A DNA stretch of 64,000 bases, taken from assembly GCA_029268145.1 (NCBI GenBank), contig JAJUHA010000007.1, positions 1-64,000 on the forward strand, given 5' to 3'. Below are positions 1 through 8,027 of the stretch, piece after piece. Under the pieces are notes generated by a model that saw nothing but the letters and a program-made list of their open reading frames with translations, ran no database searches and was not told the DNA's origin. Origin of the DNA: Sphingomonadaceae bacterium. GTDB taxonomy: Bacteria; Pseudomonadota; Alphaproteobacteria; Sphingomonadales; Sphingomonadaceae. Made by a program: the position numbers and the translations under genes. Position 1 is the stretch's first letter; each line of letters opens with the position of its first letter.

Positions 1-1
1 G

Positions 2-427
2 GCCGGACGCGCCGCGACGGCTGCTGCCACCGCCGGGCCCCGGCCGGCGGAGCCGGCAGTCGAGGAGCCGGCGATCGAGGAGCCGGCGGCCCATCCCGAG
101 CCGGCGCCTGCGGTGCCTGCGGCCCTCGCCCCGACCGGGAGCGCGGACGAGGAGGATGTGCTGGACCTTCCCGAACCGGTCGCCTCTGCCCCGCGCGTCG
201 TCGAGCTGCCGCTTCCCGAGCCGGAGGTCCGGGGCGCCAACCCCGAGCTCGGCGAGGCCGTCGCCGGCGAGGAGGTGCGCCGGCAGACCCTGTTCGAGCG
301 GCTGATGAACCGGTCGAAGAAGCCGAAGCCCGAGCCCGTTGCCACGCTCGCCCCCGAGCCCGAACCCGCGGCGGAGGCGGACGACGGCGTGACCATCCCG
401 CCCTTCCTCCGGGTGCAGCGCAACTAG
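2..427 (+). CDS. ftsZ: Cell division protein FtsZ, C-terminal part (5' end outside window)
   Basis: The frame is open from the first bases of the window to the TAG at 425-427, so only the last 141 residues are present and the start lies upstream. The visible part is a long Ala/Pro/Glu-rich low-complexity stretch, as in the FtsZ C-terminal linker. It is followed by the block QTLFERLMNRSKK and a terminal peptide IPPFLRVQRN. The TLFERM-type block and the IPxFLR-Q tail match the end of alphaproteobacterial FtsZ, where the tail binds FtsA and other membrane tethers. The tubulin-like GTPase core is not in the window, so the call rests on the tail alone. The next gene, dgt, converges on it 36 bp away. 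Confidence 0.8.
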   Translation, partial: AGRAATAAATAGPRPAEPAVEEPAIEEPAAHPEPAPAVPAALAPTGSADEEDVLDLPEPVASAPRVVELPLPEPEVRGANPELGEAVAGEEVRRQTLFERLMNRSKKPKPEPVATLAPEPEPAAEADDGVTIPPFLRVQRN

Positions 428-463
428 CCGCCGGGCCCGCCCGCCGCGGGGCCGGCGGCCGCC

Positions 464-1630
464 CTAGAACAGGCTTTCCTCGACCGGCATCGGGCTTCGC
501 CCGGTCAGCTCGCGGTGGGTGCGGATGGCGTAGCGGTCGGTCATGCCGGCGACGAAATCGCCGACGATCCGCCCGGCGAGCGCGGCCGGCGCTGCGGCGT
601 GCAGGGCCTGCCAGCGCCCGGGCAGCCGCTCCGGCGCGGCGGCGAGCGCGGCGTGGAGCTCGCCGACGATGGTCGCGGCGGGCCCGCGCAACCGCTGCAC
701 CGAGGGCGCCTCGTACATCCGCGCCCGCAGGAAGGCCCGCAGCGGCCGCAGATCGGCCTCGAGGGCGGGGCCGAAGGCGGCGGTCGCCTGGCCGGCGCGG
801 CGGATGTCGTCGGGGAATTCGGGCGCCAGCGCCTTCAGCCGGTCGCGGGTCTCGGCGAGCAGGCTGTCGACCATCGCGCCGATGAGCTCGCGGACCAGCT
901 GCGGCACCAGGAGCGCGCGTCTCGTCTCGCGCGGCCAGGCGCCGAGCACCTGCCGCCACAGCGTGCCGACCAGCGGCACTTCGGCCGCGGCCTCCTCGAC
1001 GTCGACCAGGCCGGCGCGCACGGCATCGTCGAGGTCGTGGGCGTTGTAGGCGATGTCGTCGGCGAGCGCGGCGAGCTGGGCTTCGAGGGCGGGCCAGCTG
1101 TCGAGCGCCAGGGGGAAGGCGGCGTCGGCTTCGGCCAGCGCCCAGCCCGGCGCTGCCACCGGGCCATTGTGCTTGGCGATTCCCTCGAGCACTTCCCACG
1201 AGAGGTTGAGCCCGGGGAAGGCGGGCGTGCGCAGCTCGAGCGCGGTCAGCAGCCGCAGCGCATGGCCATTGTGGTCGAACCCACCGACGGGCGCCATCGC
1301 CCGGTCCAGCGCCTCCTCCCCCGAATGGCCGAAGGGCGGGTGGCCGACGTCATGGGCGAGCGCCACCACCTCGGCGAGATCCTCGTTGACGGCGAGAACC
1401 CGGGCGAGCGTGCGGGCGATCTGCGCCACCTCGAGGCTGTGGGTGAGCCGCACCCGGAAATGATCCCCCTCCGGCGCCACGAACACCTGGGTCTTGTCCC
1501 GCAGGCGGCGGAAGGCGGTGCAGTGGATCAGCCGGTCGCGATCCCGCGCGAAGGCGTCACGCAGGCGCGACGGCGGCTCGGGGTGCAGCCGTCCGCGCGA
1601 GCGGGCCGGGTGGCAGGCATGGGGGACCAT
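464..1630 (-). CDS. dgt: Deoxyguanosinetriphosphate triphosphohydrolase-like protein (HD domain)
   Basis: The 388-residue protein is a dNTP triphosphohydrolase, which cleaves dNTPs to deoxynucleoside and triphosphate. The family signature RDRDRLIHCTAFRRL is at about residues 30-43. The HD metal-binding site is formed by THSLEVAQ (His64), LAHDVGHPPFGHSGEEAL (His93, Asp94) and a later Asp in the DDIAYNAHDLDD helix. The length fits the short bacterial dGTPase-like proteins rather than the roughly 500-residue E. coli Dgt. I chose the ATG at 1628-1630 because homology begins a few residues after it, although the frame stays open upstream to 2005. It follows the racemase gene on the same strand after 41 bp. 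Confidence 0.93.
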   Translation of the reverse strand: MVPHACHPARSRGRLHPEPPSRLRDAFARDRDRLIHCTAFRRLRDKTQVFVAPEGDHFRVRLTHSLEVAQIARTLARVLAVNEDLAEVVALAHDVGHPPFGHSGEEALDRAMAPVGGFDHNGHALRLLTALELRTPAFPGLNLSWEVLEGIAKHNGPVAAPGWALAEADAAFPLALDSWPALEAQLAALADDIAYNAHDLDDAVRAGLVDVEEAAAEVPLVGTLWRQVLGAWPRETRRALLVPQLVRELIGAMVDSLLAETRDRLKALAPEFPDDIRRAGQATAAFGPALEADLRPLRAFLRARMYEAPSVQRLRGPAATIVGELHAALAAAPERLPGRWQALHAAAPAALAGRIVGDFVAGMTDRYAIRTHRELTGRSPMPVEESLF

Positions 1631-1671
1631 GGCGCCGTTCTGCCACAGCTGCTTGCCCGGCGCGACCGCGG

Positions 1672-2802
1672 CTAGCGGCCGAGTGCGCCCGAGGCGCGCA
1701 GCGCCGCGATCCGGTCGGCCGGATAGCCCAGCTCGGCAAGCAGCGCCTCGGTATCGGCGCCCGGCGCGGGCTGCGGCGTGGGCGCGGCCGTCGCGGTTGC
1801 CGAATAGCGCGGCGCGGGCATGGGCTGCACCATGCCCCCCACTTCGCCGAAGGTGCCGCGCGCCACATTGTGCGGGTGCATGGGCGCTTCCGCCATGGAG
1901 AGCACGGGCGCGAAGCAGACGTCGGTCATCTCCATCAGCCGGCACCAGTGGTCGCGCGGCTGGGTCGCGAACAGGGCGGCGAGCTTCGTCTTGAGCGCCG
2001 GCCACTGCGCCTGGTCCATCTGGGCGTCGAACGCGGGGTCGGCATCGAGCCCCGTCAGCCGCCGGAGCTCGGCGTAGAACTGCGGCTCGATCGACCCGAT
2101 GGCGATGTAGCGGCCGTCGGCGCAGGCATAGCTGTCGTAGAAATGGGCGCCGGTGTCGAGCAGGTTGACGCCGCGCTCGTCCTTCCAGGCGCCGAGACCG
2201 CGGAAGCCCCAGATCATGCCCATCAGCACGGCCGCCCCCTCGGTCATGGCGCAGTCGATCACCTGCCCCTCGCCCGAGCCGCGCGCGTGGAGGATGGCCG
2301 CGACCATCGCGAAGGCGAGCAGCATGCCGCCGCCGCCGAAGTCGCCGACCATGTTGATGGGCGGAGTCGGCTTCTCGCCCGCCCGGCCATAGGCGTGGAG
2401 CGCGCCGGCAAGCGCGATGTAGTTGATGTCGTGGCCGGCGGCCTGCGCATAGGGCCCGGTCTGGCCCCAGCCGGTCATCCGGCCATAGACGAGGCGGGGA
2501 TTGTCGCCGAGCAGCACCTCGGGCCCGAGGCCGAGCCGCTCCATCACGCCAGGCCGCAGCCCCTCGATGAGGCCATCGGCGGTCCGGGCGAGATCGCGCA
2601 CCACCGCAACACCGTCCGGCGACTTGAGGTCGACGACGATCGAGCGCCGGCTGCGCCCCAGCACCGGTTCCGGCGCCTGCCGGCCGGGGCGATCCACCCG
2701 GATCACCTCGGCGCCATGGTCGGCGAGCATCATGCCCGCGAACGGCCCCGGCCCGATGCCCGCCATCTCGATGATCCGCACGCCCCTGAGCGGCCCTGCC
2801 AT
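1672..2802 (-). CDS. CaiB/BaiF family CoA transferase, alpha-methylacyl-CoA racemase type
   Basis: A 376-residue family III CoA-transferase-fold protein. The N-terminal signature GPGPFAGMMLADHGAEVI sits at residues 17-34. Residues expected for alpha-methylacyl-CoA racemase are visible: His124 in AGHDINY and Asp154 in MVGDFGGGG, matching the catalytic His/Asp pair of mycobacterial MCR. Such enzymes epimerise 2-methyl-branched acyl-CoAs before beta-oxidation, so racemase is a better guess than a true CoA transferase, which would carry a catalytic Asp in a different context. The ATG at 2800-2802 begins the conserved region directly, though the frame is open to 3339. It lies between queF and dgt on the same strand. 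Confidence 0.88.
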   Translation of the reverse strand: MAGPLRGVRIIEMAGIGPGPFAGMMLADHGAEVIRVDRPGRQAPEPVLGRSRRSIVVDLKSPDGVAVVRDLARTADGLIEGLRPGVMERLGLGPEVLLGDNPRLVYGRMTGWGQTGPYAQAAGHDINYIALAGALHAYGRAGEKPTPPINMVGDFGGGGMLLAFAMVAAILHARGSGEGQVIDCAMTEGAAVLMGMIWGFRGLGAWKDERGVNLLDTGAHFYDSYACADGRYIAIGSIEPQFYAELRRLTGLDADPAFDAQMDQAQWPALKTKLAALFATQPRDHWCRLMEMTDVCFAPVLSMAEAPMHPHNVARGTFGEVGGMVQPMPAPRYSATATAAPTPQPAPGADTEALLAELGYPADRIAALRASGALGR

Positions 2803-2849
2803 GCCGTCCTCCCTCGTTCCGCCGTGCCTGCTAGCGGCCGCGGCGGCGC

Positions 2850-3302
2850 TCATACCCTCCCGCGATAGGGAGGAACCCCCTGGTCCGGGATCCAGAGGCC
2901 CGAAGGCGGATCCCCGGTCTGCCAGAAGACGTCGATGGGGATTCCGCCGCGCGGGTACCAGTAGCCGCCGATCCGGAGCCAGATCGGCGCCATTTCGGCG
3001 ACCAGCCTGCGGCCGATCCCGACGGTGACCGCCTCGTGGAAGCCGGCGTGGTTGCGGAAGCTGCCGAGGAAGAGCTTCAGCGCCTTCGATTCGACGATGC
3101 GGGCGTCGGGGACATAGTCGATGACGAGGTGGGCGAAGTCGGGCTGGCCGGTGACCGGGCACAGCGAGGTGAACTCGGGGCAGGTGAAGCGGACGAGATA
3201 CGGAGAGCCGGGGTGGGGGTTTGGCGGACAGTCGAGCACGGCGGCCTCGGGCGAGGCCGGGAGACTGCTTGCCTGCCCGAGATGGTGGAAGGGGTCGGCC
3301 AC
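2850..3302 (-). CDS. queF: NADPH-dependent 7-cyano-7-deazaguanine reductase QueF
   Basis: QueF reduces preQ0 to preQ1 in the queuosine pathway. At 150 residues this is the short, unimodular type. The catalytic Cys48 and Asp55 are in [13 protein letters not shown], and the QueF motif [15 protein letters not shown] follows at residues 71-85. The C-terminal block [19 protein letters not shown] is typical of the type I enzyme. tgt and queA, the next steps of the same pathway, are at 32.9-35.0 kb, so this genome can install queuosine from preQ1. The gene reads away from tRNA-Thr. Confidence 0.95.
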   Translation of the reverse strand: MADPFHHLGQASSLPASPEAAVLDCPPNPHPGSPYLVRFTCPEFTSLCPVTGQPDFAHLVIDYVPDARIVESKALKLFLGSFRNHAGFHEAVTVGIGRRLVAEMAPIWLRIGGYWYPRGGIPIDVFWQTGDPPSGLWIPDQGVPPYRGRV

Positions 3303-3329
3303 GGGGTTGCCGCCTAGCCCGGACGCGCC

Positions 3330-3358
3330 TTGAAACCAAGGGCTGCCGCTGGTAAGCG
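3330..3358 (+). promoter_or_regulatory. Possible sigma70-type promoter of tRNA-Thr
   Basis: TTGAAA at 3330-3335 is followed after 17 bp by TAAGCG at 3353-3358, about 22 bp before the tRNA. The -35 is good and the -10 is weak, so this is a suggestion from spacing only. Confidence 0.3.
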
Positions 3359-3380
3359 CCGCGCTCCCGATCGGGTCCGG

Positions 3381-3456
3381 GCCGCTTTAGCTCAGCCGGT
3401 AGAGCACATCATTCGTAATGATGGGGTCGTCAGTTCGAGTCTGACAAGCGGCACCA
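3381..3456 (+). tRNA. tRNA-Thr(CGT)
   Basis: A full cloverleaf can be folded by eye. The acceptor arms GCCGCTT (3381-3387) and AAGCGGC (3446-3452) pair. The D arm is GCTCAGCCGGTAGAGC. The anticodon stem CATCA/TGATG encloses the loop TTCGTAA with anticodon CGT at 3414-3416. The T arm is GTCAG-TTCGAGT-CTGAC. Discriminator A and an encoded CCA end the gene at 3456. It decodes ACG. The minus-strand reading frame of the neighbouring regulator runs into it (stop at 3392-3394). Confidence 0.97.
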
Positions 3457-5239
3457 TGCGGCTTGCGCAAGCCTCTGACCTGGAAAGGAATCTGGCAGCC
3501 CACCTCCTCCCTTCCCACCTTTGCCCGCACATTCGGACGCCGTGAGCAGGGGTTCGCGGCCAACGGTGCCGCCGCGGGGGCCGCTTGGGCCTTGGTTCCG
3601 CCCGTGCCGCATCCGCCGGGCGCCCGCCGCGGCACGCGCCCCTTGCAACCCGTGCGGACCGGCCGGTCCGCTGCCATGGCGCCGCGGCTCCGGCGGCGGG
3701 GCGGCGATCCAGTCCCCACCGCGCGCTCACGCGGACACTGGCACCACCGCCTGCGGAAGGGCACGGCTGGAAGACGTTGCTCTGGCGAGGGCCCGACCAT
3801 CGGATCCAGCTGAAATCGCCCTGGTGCGGATCGGGAGGGACGCCGCGCCGGCGCCAGTAGCTGGCAAGCCCGGTCCGCTCGGCAAGCAGCCGGAAGCGGC
3901 CGTCCGCGCGCATCGCTGCGGTTGCCGGCACGAACAGCGGCATGGTTCGCCGCCAGGCAAGGTCGTGCACCATCAGCTGCCTGGGCTGGGCGAACAGGCT
4001 GCCCACCCGGGGACCGACCCGCAGCAGCGCAATCTCGGCGAGTTCGAACGCAGCATCCACCTCCTCCATCACCGAAAGGGCCATGATCCCGATCACGGCC
4101 GAGGCGTAGGATCGGGCTGCCGCGTCGGCAAGCGCGCGCCTTGCTGCATCGACCGCACCTGCCGAGCGGCTGTCCAGGGCGTCGAGGGTGACGGACCACA
4201 GCATGCGCGCCGGCGGCGCGAGGCCGTCTGGCAGTGCCGGCTCGTCATCCAGCATCGCCCGCGCGGATGCTGCTCGCCCGGTGAAGGCGAACAGCATCAT
4301 CCGTGCATTCCACACCGCGGGATGGCGCGGCCACAGCTGGAGCGTGGCATCGATGCGGCGGTCCGCGGCAGCGACATCTCCGAAGATCCAGGCCTTGAGC
4401 GCCCGCCGGAAGCCGAACAGCGGCGACAGCGGGTCATGCGCAAGGGCCACTTCGTTGACCGCAAGCGACTCCGCCGTCCGACCCACGGATTGCATGAGCA
4501 TCTCCAGGTGCGAGAGGGCAAGGAGCGTATCTGGCGCCACGCCGAGCACGTCCCGCAAGCGGTCCTCGGCACCGGCCCAATCCCCATATTCGGGCGAAAG
4601 GGTTGCAACTGCTGCGAGCGCATCGCCCTGTGCGGGGTCGATCGCCAGCGCTCGTGCCGCCGCCTCGCGTGCCGCCTCGACCGCCGCGCTTACGGCATTC
4701 GGCCCGGCATATTCGGCCAGGTTGCGGTAGGCGGTGGCGAGAAGGCCCCAGGCGAGCGCGTTGCCCGGCCTGAGCCTGGTCGCCGCCTGCAGCGGCTCGA
4801 CCGCCTGCGCCTGATCAGGCAGGGCAGCGCTCAGTGCATGCCGCCCCCGGGCAATGGCCGCAGCAAAGGCCACCTCGGCTTCCGACGACCAGGAAACCCC
4901 GCGCGTCAGCCGATAGCCGGTGCGCGGGATGGTCTCGACCAGCTGCGCCTCGCCAACGCGCGCCAGCGCCTGGCGCAGCTGGCTCACCGCCCGATTGACC
5001 GACTTCTCGGCGACGAAGCCCATGCCCCAGCAACGCCGCACAAGCGCCTCGCGCGCAACCACCCGACCCCCGGCCTCGGCGAGCGCCACCAGCACCAGCA
5101 TCGCAAGCGGCTCGATCACGCGTTCGCCCGCCGGCCCGGCGATCAGTCTGCGCGCCGGCGACTCGGCGAGCGCGCCGCACCCGAAATCCGGAACTTCAGC
5201 GAGCGCGGCCGCCCGCAGCAAGGTGCTTCCACCGCGCAT
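3392..5239 (-). CDS. Winged-helix DNA-binding protein with TPR-like region; anomalous C-terminal extension
   Basis: Residues about 25-112 form an OmpR/CadC-type winged helix, ending in the typical VETIPRTGYRL. Residues about 130-420 form an alpha-helical TPR-like region with repeated A-rich helices such as NALAWGLLATAYRNLAEYAG. There is no receiver domain and no clear membrane segment, which matches the sphingomonad 'winged HTH plus TPR' regulators. Similarity to that family fades near LASYWRRRGVPPDP (about 3810-3850), where such proteins usually stop. The remaining about 145 codons are Arg/Pro/Ala-rich, look non-coding, and run into tRNA-Thr. The start at 5239 has AGAGGG upstream; an ATG at 5293 is an alternative. 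It diverges from the PEP-CTERM gene, its most likely target. Targets and signal are unknown. Confidence 0.7.
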   Translation of the reverse strand: MRGGSTLLRAAALAEVPDFGCGALAESPARRLIAGPAGERVIEPLAMLVLVALAEAGGRVVAREALVRRCWGMGFVAEKSVNRAVSQLRQALARVGEAQLVETIPRTGYRLTRGVSWSSEAEVAFAAAIARGRHALSAALPDQAQAVEPLQAATRLRPGNALAWGLLATAYRNLAEYAGPNAVSAAVEAAREAAARALAIDPAQGDALAAVATLSPEYGDWAGAEDRLRDVLGVAPDTLLALSHLEMLMQSVGRTAESLAVNEVALAHDPLSPLFGFRRALKAWIFGDVAAADRRIDATLQLWPRHPAVWNARMMLFAFTGRAASARAMLDDEPALPDGLAPPARMLWSVTLDALDSRSAGAVDAARRALADAAARSYASAVIGIMALSVMEEVDAAFELAEIALLRVGPRVGSLFAQPRQLMVHDLAWRRTMPLFVPATAAMRADGRFRLLAERTGLASYWRRRGVPPDPHQGDFSWIRWSGPRQSNVFQPCPSAGGGASVRVSARWGLDRRPAAGAAAPWQRTGRSARVARGACRGGRPADAARAEPRPKRPPRRHRWPRTPAHGVRMCGQRWEGRRWAARFLSRSEACASRMVPLVRLELTTPSLRMMCSTG

Positions 5240-5369
5240 CCCCGAACACCCTCTGGCCTGGACGACCCGGGGCCGTCCGAATATTTCCACCATGTAACAG
5301 CCGCCCGCCAAGGGCCGCAGAGGGCGCCGCGCCCCGATGGGATGGCGCGCGAAGCAGGAGGGCAGAACC

Positions 5370-6026
5370 ATGTGGAGTCCCGTGCGCCAGAGCCTGATGG
5401 GGCTTGCGCTTGCAGCAGCGGCGGTGCCGATGGCCTCGGCCGACGCCGCGACCGTCGCGGTCTCGGGGAGCCGGCAGCACATCAACATCCTCAATCCTCC
5501 GGGAACCGGCCGCTGTGCCGCAATCCCGCGGGTGCCGCCCTATGCTGCCACGGTTGACATCGTCCCGGGGCCTGGCGTGCCGTCGTCCACCGGCGTTGAG
5601 GGGCGCTTCGGCAGCTTCGAGGGGACGATGAGCCACTGCATCGTGACCGCACCGCCAACACCCTTTGAGGAAGGCATCTTCAGCTGGAGCTTTGCCAGCG
5701 GCGACATCCTCGAGGGAGTCTATACCGGCATGGTCCTTGCGACCGGCATTCCCAACGCCTTCGACGCAACCATCGACTATGTCGTCACGGGCGGAACCGG
5801 CCGGTTCCTCGGAGCGTCGGGCGTGATGTTCGAGAGCGGGTCCTTCGAGCGCCTGCCCAACCCGGTCGGCGCTGGGTTCATCACCGACTGGGCCGGCACG
5901 TTCACTGGCGAGCTGCGCCTGCCCGCAATCCCGGAGCCGGCGACCTGGGCGCTTCTCGTCGCGGGGTTCGGGATTGTCGGAGCCAGTCTCCGGCGGCACC
6001 AGCGGCTGGGCGTGCATCGGGCCTGA
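5370..6026 (+). CDS. PEP-CTERM sorting domain protein (secreted, function unknown)
   Basis: A 218-residue exported protein. The ATG at 5370 is preceded by AGGAGG at 5356-5361, a strong site that decides against the upstream ATG at 5337. Residues 1-24 form a signal peptide (SLMGLALAAAAVPMASADA). The C-terminus carries IPEPATWALLVAGFGIVG followed by an Arg-rich end, the exosortase/archaeosortase recognition and anchor segment found in sphingomonads. The middle part (about 150 residues) resembles no enzyme I recognise, but the Gly-rich 'VVTGGTGRFLGASG' block is seen in other secreted beta-rich proteins. No exosortase gene is in the window. It diverges from the winged-helix/TPR regulator across 130 bp. 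Confidence 0.8.
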   Translation: MWSPVRQSLMGLALAAAAVPMASADAATVAVSGSRQHINILNPPGTGRCAAIPRVPPYAATVDIVPGPGVPSSTGVEGRFGSFEGTMSHCIVTAPPTPFEEGIFSWSFASGDILEGVYTGMVLATGIPNAFDATIDYVVTGGTGRFLGASGVMFESGSFERLPNPVGAGFITDWAGTFTGELRLPAIPEPATWALLVAGFGIVGASLRRHQRLGVHRA

Positions 6027-6317
6027 CCCGGCGCGGCTCGCGCGGGGCAAGGGGCGCGCCTCGTCCGCGAAATCCCAAAATCTTCCCCGAGGATCGCACC
6101 GCTGCGGGGCCCGGGCTTCGGAGGCTGTGCGAAAGCCTGCCCTTGAGGAGCCCCGTCCGGCCCGGGTCCCCGCCTGCGGCGACGCCAACAGGCGGCACCA
6201 TGGCGGGTGCCGGCAGGCGGCCGGGCTTGACCGCGCGCCCGGCGGGCCCTTCGATCCCGGCCGGAGTCGTCCGGCCGCCGTCCGCGCCGGGCCGGCGGCC
6301 TGCCGCGGGGATTCGCC
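6027..6317. other. Non-coding interval between PEP-CTERM gene and LysR gene
   Basis: These 291 bp are very GC-rich. The reading frames present have no start signal and no recognisable similarity. I see no clear terminator hairpin with a T-tract and no confident promoter. Confidence 0.4.
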
Positions 6318-7196
6318 ATGGAGATGCACCAGGTCCGCTACTTCCTCGCCGTCGCGCGGGAACTCAACTTCACCCGCGCGGCCGAAGCCTGCCATGTCAC
6401 CCAGCCCTCGCTGACCCGGGCGATCCAGAAGCTCGAGGAGGAGTTCGGCGGCCTCCTGTTCCGCCGCGAGCGGGGGCTCACCCACCTGACCGAGCTCGGC
6501 CGGCTGATGCTGCCGCACCTCGAGCGCAGCTATGCCGCCGCCCAGCAGGCCCGCGCCCTGGCCCGGCAGGTCGGGCGCGGCGAGCTTGCGCCGCTTTCGG
6601 TGGGGCTCGCGCCCGATGTCCATCTCGATGGCCTGCCCGGCCTGTTCCAGGATCTGGGCGGCGCCTTCCGCGGGTTCACCCTCGCACTCCTGGTGCGCGA
6701 GGCGGACCTGCTTCTCGAGGCGGCCATGGCCGGCGATCTCGACGTCGTCATCGGGGCCTTCGCGAACGACCTGCCGGCGCGGATCGACCGCTGGCTGCTG
6801 CGCGAGGAGCGCATCGGGCTCCTGTGCCCGGCCGGGCACCCCGCGGCCGAGGGTGCTGGTCTCGAGGCCGACGCGCTTGCCGACCTTCCGCGCATTGCCA
6901 TCACCTGCCCTGCCGTGAGCGGTGCAGCCGCCGAGCGGTGGCACGACGTGGGGGAGGAGTCCGCAGCGCACCGGGCGGGGAGCCTTGCCGCCGCGGCCTT
7001 TCTCGTCGCCGGCGGGCTCGGGGTGGCCCTCGTGCCCGAGGGCCTGCCGCGGCCGCCGGGCACCGTCTGGCGCCCGGTGGCGGGGCTCGGGCCTGACCGC
7101 CGGGTCGACGTGCTGGCGGTGGCCGGGCGCCAGCGCCCGCCGGCGGTCGATGCCTTCCTCAAGTCGGTGCGGGCGCGCGGCTGGGAACTGGCCTAG
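6318..7196 (+). CDS. LysR-family transcriptional regulator
   Basis: A 292-residue LysR-type regulator. Residues 1-60 hold the winged helix-turn-helix (QVRYFLAVARELNFTRAAEA, then QPSLTRAIQKLEEEFGGLLF). Residues about 90-290 form the periplasmic-binding-protein-like effector domain. The two visible Cys residues (in LLCPAGHP and ITCPAVSG) are not spaced like the OxyR redox pair, so a peroxide sensor cannot be claimed. It converges with the peroxiredoxin gene, and their stop codons share the palindrome CTAG at 7193-7196. A LysR-box-like repeat lies in front of the peroxiredoxin at 7932-7948. Effector unknown. Confidence 0.93.
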   Translation: MEMHQVRYFLAVARELNFTRAAEACHVTQPSLTRAIQKLEEEFGGLLFRRERGLTHLTELGRLMLPHLERSYAAAQQARALARQVGRGELAPLSVGLAPDVHLDGLPGLFQDLGGAFRGFTLALLVREADLLLEAAMAGDLDVVIGAFANDLPARIDRWLLREERIGLLCPAGHPAAEGAGLEADALADLPRIAITCPAVSGAAAERWHDVGEESAAHRAGSLAAAAFLVAGGLGVALVPEGLPRPPGTVWRPVAGLGPDRRVDVLAVAGRQRPPAVDAFLKSVRARGWELA

Positions 7197-7840
7197 GCGG
7201 ACAGGGCGCGAAGGCGCGCGACCACGTCGGCGGGCTCGGCCCGGATGCGGAAATCGACATGGGCATGCGCGAAGCGCAGGATGCCACCGCGGTCGACGAG
7301 GAAGGTTGCCGGGACGGGGACGAACTCGCCGGCGCCCCCGGTCAGCCGGTCGAGATCGAGCCCGGCATCCCGGTAGCGCCGCTGGAGCTCCTGCGGCAGC
7401 GGGACGGCGAGCCCCAGCGCCATCGCGGCCCCATGGTCGACATCGCAGAGGATGAGCGGGTCGGGGCCCACGATTTCCCGCAGCCGCTCGGCCCGGCCGC
7501 CCGTCTCGGGCGTGACGAGGGCGAGCCGGCCGCCGGCGGCATGAAGGTCGGGAAGGGCCTGTCGCCAGGCTTCCATTTCGGCGCGGCAGTAGGGGCACCA
7601 GCCGCCGCGCTGGAAGGAGAGCACCAGCGGCCCCTCGGCAAGGCGATCGGCGAGCCGGGTCCAGCGGCCCCGCGAATCCGGCAGCGCGAGCGCGGGCAGG
7701 CGTTCCCCGGCCGCGGGGACGGCGGCTGCCGCGCCGCTGGCGAGAAGTCCCGCGACCATCCGGTCGTAGGCCGGTTCCCACACCGCACGGGCGATCCGGG
7801 TTTCGGCAAGCGTCTCGGCGAGGGTGGCTGCGCGCGACAT
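7193..7840 (-). CDS. Peroxiredoxin-like (AhpC/TSA-type) protein
   Basis: A 215-residue thioredoxin-fold protein. The redox site is SFQRGGWCPYCRAEMEAW at residues 75-92, with Cys82 and Cys85 in a CPYC arrangement. This matches the AhpC/TSA-like 'peroxiredoxin-like' family rather than classical 2-Cys peroxiredoxins, which have a single PxxxTxxC cysteine here. An N-terminal helical region of about 45 residues precedes the fold. The C-terminal part has the usual VPATFLVDRGGILRFAHAHVD strand-turn. The ATG at 7838-7840 was chosen on similarity; the frame is open upstream to 8137. It probably reduces peroxides or works as a thiol oxidoreductase. It diverges from the YHS gene. Confidence 0.87.
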   Translation of the reverse strand: MSRAATLAETLAETRIARAVWEPAYDRMVAGLLASGAAAAVPAAGERLPALALPDSRGRWTRLADRLAEGPLVLSFQRGGWCPYCRAEMEAWRQALPDLHAAGGRLALVTPETGGRAERLREIVGPDPLILCDVDHGAAMALGLAVPLPQELQRRYRDAGLDLDRLTGGAGEFVPVPATFLVDRGGILRFAHAHVDFRIRAEPADVVARLRALSA

Positions 7841-7893
7841 GCGGCCGTCATGGACCGGTTGCCGGGCGGGGGGAAGGCTGTGGGGCGGATGGT

Positions 7894-7948
7894 TTCGATA
7901 GCAGCAAGGCATCGCGCCCGGATAGCCGGCGCCTATCGAATGCATAGG
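7894..7948. promoter_or_regulatory. Inverted repeats in the peroxiredoxin/YHS divergent intergenic region
   Basis: TTCGATAG at 7894-7901 and CTATCGAA at 7933-7940 are perfect inverted copies. The second overlaps CCTAT-N7-ATAGG at 7932-7948, which has the spacing of a LysR-type operator half-site pair. A further GATAG lies at 7921-7925. The sites sit between the divergent starts at 7840 and 8028 and could control both. The binding protein is inferred, not shown. Confidence 0.4.
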
Positions 7949-8027
7949 AAGGTGGCATTTCACCAGCAGGCGCGCCCCCGGCATGGTCTCCGCAGTCGAA
8001 GCCTTGTCACTGCAGGAGCCCCGGAAG

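Noticed and set aside
515-1675. 386-codon plus-strand frame opposite dgt
   Set aside because: Antisense to a gene with complete HD motifs; no domain in the translation.
3521-5557. 678-codon plus-strand frame opposite the winged-helix/TPR gene
   Set aside because: No start signal, no domain, and composition typical of an antisense shadow.
6318-7196. LysR gene as OxyR
   Set aside because: The adjacent peroxiredoxin made this attractive, but the two Cys residues are not at OxyR spacing or context.
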